Part shown: piece by piece, positions 30,971 through 33,788 of the stretch | How positions within the stretch are numbered: position 1 is the first letter of the stretch | Layout: each line of letters begins with the position of its first letter | Assembly: GCA_013043915.1 (NCBI GenBank) | Contig: JABEVH010000071.1 | Location: 1-33,788, forward strand | From: Pseudomonadales bacterium | GTDB lineage: Bacteria; Pseudomonadota; Gammaproteobacteria; Pseudomonadales; Moraxellaceae | Direction: 5' to 3' | DNA length: 33,788 nucleotides | Notes under the pieces: generated by a model | Seen by the model: only the letters and a program-made list of their open reading frames with translations | The model's database searches: none | What the model was told of the DNA's origin: nothing | Position numbers and translations under genes: made by a program

Positions 30971-32851
30971 ATGTTTTTCCAACCTTGGGATTTCATGATG
31001 ACAGTCCTTGCTCACAGAACGGAACACGTAAAGTTACCTCAGGGACTTGATCAGGTTAGAACCCTGGCAGAACTTTTTGCCTGGCGTGTGTCCCAGACGC
31101 CCCATGCGCCTGCGTATTTATATTTTGATGCATTGACGCATGGCTGGTTGCCGTTGTCCTGGCTAGAAATGGCAGGTCGAATTGATAAGATTCGATGCGC
31201 TTTTGAAGCACTGCAATTACCTCGTGCTGCACGCGTAGCCATTTTAATGCCTAATGGATTAGATGCGGTAAGTTTAGATCAAGCTGCTCTTTCATTAGCG
31301 CTAACTCCCGTACCCATGCACGCTCTCGACAATCCATCAAGCATTGCTTATATCCTTGGGGATAGCGAGTCTTCTGTGCTCGTGGTCGCTACCCAAGCGC
31401 AGTGGCGAGCGATCGTTGATGCCGGTGTGAAATTACCCGCGTTACGTCATATCATCATTGCGGAAGGTGTGTCCGAGGTTGAGTTGCCGCAGGGTGATCA
31501 GGCTGTCGTGGGGTGGACTTCATGGCTGGATACTATGCAGAATGCTGCGCCTGCTCAGGTGCATACTGCCATGCCTCGGCCAGATGATCTGGCTGCTCTG
31601 GTCTATACCTCAGGAACGACGGGCAAACCTAAGGGGGTCATGCTCAGTCATGATAATGTGCTGGAAAATGTCAAGGCCATCTACGCGCGGGTGACACCGG
31701 TTCCCGAAGATATATTTCTTTCCTTTCTACCGCTGTCACATACCTTTGAGCGTACAGCTGGTTATTACTTGCCTGTAGCGGCCGGTAGCTGTGTTGCTCA
31801 TACGCGTTCGGTAGCGTTGATAGCTGAAGACCTTAAATCAGTACAGCCAACCATCCTGATTTCGGTGCCCCGTATTTATGAGCGTATCTACGCTGTACTG
31901 CAGGCTGCTTTGAACACGTCTACCTGGAAACGTTGGCTATTTAATCAGGCCGTAGCTGTGGGCTGGCGTAAATTCTTACGTCAGCAACATTTGCCGCAGG
32001 AGGATTCGGTTCCTGTTTGGTTGGATACATGTACCTGGCCTATGTTAAACAGGGTGATAGCCAAACGGCTACAGGCCCAATTAGGGGGACGCCTGCGTGC
32101 GGCAGTTAGCGGTGGAGCGGCTTTGTCTCATCCCATTGCTCGCTGTTTTATTGGGTTGGGTATTCCTGTTCTGCAGGGCTATGGGATGACTGAGGCATCT
32201 CCTGTCGTGGCGGCGAATGCCTTAGAGGATAATGACCCTGCCAGCATTGGCCGTCCCTTGCCTGGGGTAGAGGTTAGGATAGGAGAAAATCAGGAATTAC
32301 AGGTCAGGGGGCGGAATGTTATGCGGGGATACTGGAAGCGTGATACGGATACTCAGGCAGCTTTTACCGCCGATGACTGGTTGCGTACCGGGGATCAGGC
32401 TGTCATGGATGCAGGTCGTATCCGGATCCTTGGACGTATCAAGGAAATCATTGTTACCTCAACAGGGGAGAAGATTGCTCCTGCGGATTTGGAGCAGGCT
32501 ATTACAGCAGATCCAACGTTTGAACAAGCCTATGCCTTTGGGGACAACCAACCCTTCATCGGCTGTATTGTAGTGCTTAACCGTGGCGTTTGGCAGCAGC
32601 TAGCCAATTCGCTGCATCTTGACCCTGATGCTGAATCAAGCCTGCAAGCCCTGGCAGCTCGAACGGCGATGTTAGGTCGTATTAAAACGTTAACTCAATC
32701 TTTCCCCTATTATGCTCAGCCACGTGTGGTGGTATTGACATTGGAGCCGTGGACCACGGAGAATGCGCTGTTAACGCCTACACTTAAACTGAAGCGAAAA
32801 AATATGGAAGTATATTTTGCCGCAGTCATCGGGCATGCCTATCAGAAATAG
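30971..32851 (+). CDS. Long-chain acyl-CoA synthetase (AMP-binding enzyme)
   Basis: This 626-residue enzyme of the ANL superfamily activates fatty acids to acyl-CoA through an acyl-AMP intermediate. The ATP-binding loop LVYTSGTTGKPKGVMLSH is near residue 210, the adenylate-contact motif GYGMTEASPVVAAN is near residue 400, and the hinge region DWLRTGDQAVMDAGRIRILGR and the catalytic Lys region KEIIVTSTGEKIAP follow. The pattern fits long-chain acyl-CoA synthetases of the COG1022 type rather than classical FadD. The ATG at 30971 has GGGGGG 2-3 nt upstream; an ATG at 30995 and a GTG at 30932 are alternatives. Located after the fadBA terminator, it would supply acyl-CoA to FadBA and probably has its own promoter. 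Confidence 0.9.
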   Translation: MFFQPWDFMMTVLAHRTEHVKLPQGLDQVRTLAELFAWRVSQTPHAPAYLYFDALTHGWLPLSWLEMAGRIDKIRCAFEALQLPRAARVAILMPNGLDAVSLDQAALSLALTPVPMHALDNPSSIAYILGDSESSVLVVATQAQWRAIVDAGVKLPALRHIIIAEGVSEVELPQGDQAVVGWTSWLDTMQNAAPAQVHTAMPRPDDLAALVYTSGTTGKPKGVMLSHDNVLENVKAIYARVTPVPEDIFLSFLPLSHTFERTAGYYLPVAAGSCVAHTRSVALIAEDLKSVQPTILISVPRIYERIYAVLQAALNTSTWKRWLFNQAVAVGWRKFLRQQHLPQEDSVPVWLDTCTWPMLNRVIAKRLQAQLGGRLRAAVSGGAALSHPIARCFIGLGIPVLQGYGMTEASPVVAANALEDNDPASIGRPLPGVEVRIGENQELQVRGRNVMRGYWKRDTDTQAAFTADDWLRTGDQAVMDAGRIRILGRIKEIIVTSTGEKIAPADLEQAITADPTFEQAYAFGDNQPFIGCIVVLNRGVWQQLANSLHLDPDAESSLQALAARTAMLGRIKTLTQSFPYYAQPRVVVLTLEPWTTENALLTPTLKLKRKNMEVYFAAVIGHAYQK

Positions 32852-32882
32852 TTAGTTGTTGCCCGAGCTAAAAGTCAGAGAT

Positions 32883-33788
32883 TTAGATAATGGTTTTATC
32901 ACGTAGTTTTTTAGTGGCTGTATCCAGGCTTTGCAGAATGCGGTCCTTATCGTAATTCTTGATTTTATTGACGTCGATATGCATGGCAAATCCATCAAGC
33001 TCAATTTCCACAAAACTAGCATTGGCACCGAGGTCGCGACGAAAATCCACTACGGACCATACCTGCACAGGTTTTTGTATGCCTTTAACCGTCACCATGC
33101 CTTTCTCGCGACAGAGGATGGTCTCTCGCACTAATAGATAGGTGTCATGGCTGATAAGAATCTCGTCAGGTTGGGCGGCGGCCTGAAGGCGAGCTGCCAG
33201 ATTGGCGTCGCGGCCGATGATGGTGTAGTCCATGCGTGATTCACTGCCAAAATTACCAACATGGCAGTATCCTGTCGTTATACCCATGCGCACATGCAGA
33301 GGTTTTTGTATGCCCTGAGTCTGCCATTTATGACGCAGTATCTTCATCATGTTGCGCATTTCAATGGCCATGGAGACACAGGCCTGTGCATCTTCCTTGG
33401 CGCCTAAGGTTTTGGGGTCGCCAAAAAAAATCAGGATGGCATCGCCGATAAATTTATCAATCGTTCCCCCGTACTGTAGGGCAATGCGTGACATCTGGTC
33501 GAAGTAAAAATTCAGCATATCGGTAAGCGCATCAGGGGACATTTCATCGGTGGTTTCTGTGAAATCCTTGATGTCAGAGAAAAAGATAGTGAGCTTTTTG
33601 CGGTGGGTCTGCAGTTTGACATCCCTGCGTCCGGAAAAAATGGATTCCCACACTTGTGGCGGTAAGTATTTCACCAGTTTTCGTGACAGGGTGATGGCTT
33701 GGTCCTGTTGCTCCAACAGTAGGTTTTTGGTAGCTAAAAATTGTTCATGATGATGACGCGTATAATAGGCAGAGAGGCTGATATAACA
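32883..33788 (-). CDS. Class III adenylate/guanylate cyclase domain protein, C-terminal part (cut by window edge)
   Basis: The frame is open to the right end of the window, giving about the last 300 residues. After a coiled-coil-like linker (HEQFLATKNLLLEQQDQA) and KLVKYLPPQVWESIFSGRR comes the cyclase catalytic domain: RKKLTIFFSDIKDF with the first metal-binding Asp, KFIGDAILIFFGDP with the second, then RMGITTGYCHVGNFG and MDYTIIGRDANLAARLQ. The residues for metal binding and transition-state support appear intact, so it should make cAMP, as most bacterial class III enzymes with this layout do; guanylate cyclase activity is less likely. Upstream parts, probably membrane or sensor domains, lie outside the window. 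A short C-terminal domain ends in KKLRDKTII. It converges on the acyl-CoA synthetase gene with a 31-bp gap. Confidence 0.9.
   Translation of the reverse strand, partial: CYISLSAYYTRHHHEQFLATKNLLLEQQDQAITLSRKLVKYLPPQVWESIFSGRRDVKLQTHRKKLTIFFSDIKDFTETTDEMSPDALTDMLNFYFDQMSRIALQYGGTIDKFIGDAILIFFGDPKTLGAKEDAQACVSMAIEMRNMMKILRHKWQTQGIQKPLHVRMGITTGYCHVGNFGSESRMDYTIIGRDANLAARLQAAAQPDEILISHDTYLLVRETILCREKGMVTVKGIQKPVQVWSVVDFRRDLGANASFVEIELDGFAMHIDVNKIKNYDKDRILQSLDTATKKLRDKTII

Noticed and set aside
1..33788. CRISPR arrays, tRNA or rRNA genes
   Set aside because: No regularly spaced direct repeats and no cloverleaf or rRNA-like sequence were noticed on reading; a covariance-model search would be needed to exclude small structured RNAs.

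Overview
The window looks like chromosomal DNA of a Gram-negative gammaproteobacterium. The evidence is a gammaproteobacterial-type fadB-fadA operon, the mutS-fdxA neighbourhood, a complete TonB/ExbB/ExbD system with an outer-membrane receptor, and several exported beta-barrel-like proteins. I cannot name the genus from sequence alone. No rRNA, tRNA or CRISPR array was seen. Both ends cut genes: an hsdR tail at the left and an adenylate cyclase at the right.

Layout. (1) 1-4.4 kb is an accessory strip: the 3' end of a type I restriction subunit (hsdR), an IS6-family transposase that has lost its N-terminus, a BrnT/BrnA toxin-antitoxin pair, about 600 bp without a convincing gene, and a DUF1156-type DNA methyltransferase. 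(2) 4.5-6.1 kb: a histidine-box membrane hydroxylase overlapping a DUF2804 gene. (3) 6.2-12.4 kb: a small PstS-like periplasmic protein converges on a minus-strand operon reading TonB-dependent receptor, exbB, exbD, tonB, secreted phosphodiesterase/phosphatase. The receptor promoter carries three 11-bp-phased repeats resembling PhoB boxes, placed exactly 10 bp before a -10 box. I read this as a phosphate-starvation-induced outer-membrane uptake system for a phosphorus-containing compound. This is the most interesting part of the window. (4) 12.5-14 kb: an M14-type zinc carboxypeptidase behind a small exported barrel-like protein. (5) 14.2-18.1 kb: a MarR regulator, then a palindrome, then an FAD dehydrogenase translationally coupled (GTGA overlap) to a ThDP-dependent acetolactate-synthase-like enzyme.

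(6) 18.1-20.8 kb: moaB, a GAF/HD-GYP protein and a BamE-like exported protein. (7) 21.0-22.4 kb: a protein with one N-terminal CxxCH haem site followed by a predicted outer-membrane beta-barrel, i.e. a Cyc2-like porin-cytochrome fusion, with a strong terminator. (8) 22.6-27.2 kb: a nitroreductase, a YiiD-type thioesterase, 7Fe ferredoxin fdxA, mutS and a DUF4124 protein. (9) 27.3-32.9 kb: fatty-acid beta-oxidation, with fadB and fadA in an operon closed by a strong terminator, then a long-chain acyl-CoA synthetase; the fadB leader contains several inverted repeats. (10) 32.9 kb to the end: the C-terminal part of a class III adenylate cyclase.

Several start codons were moved from the longest reading frame to internal ATG or GTG codons where a Shine-Dalgarno sequence, a gene junction or a promoter decided it (brnT, tonB, the receptor, the phosphodiesterase, the ThDP enzyme, moaB, the HD-GYP gene, the Cyc2-like gene, the thioesterase, fdxA, fadA, the acyl-CoA synthetase). 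All family assignments come from motif recognition by eye; no database search was run.
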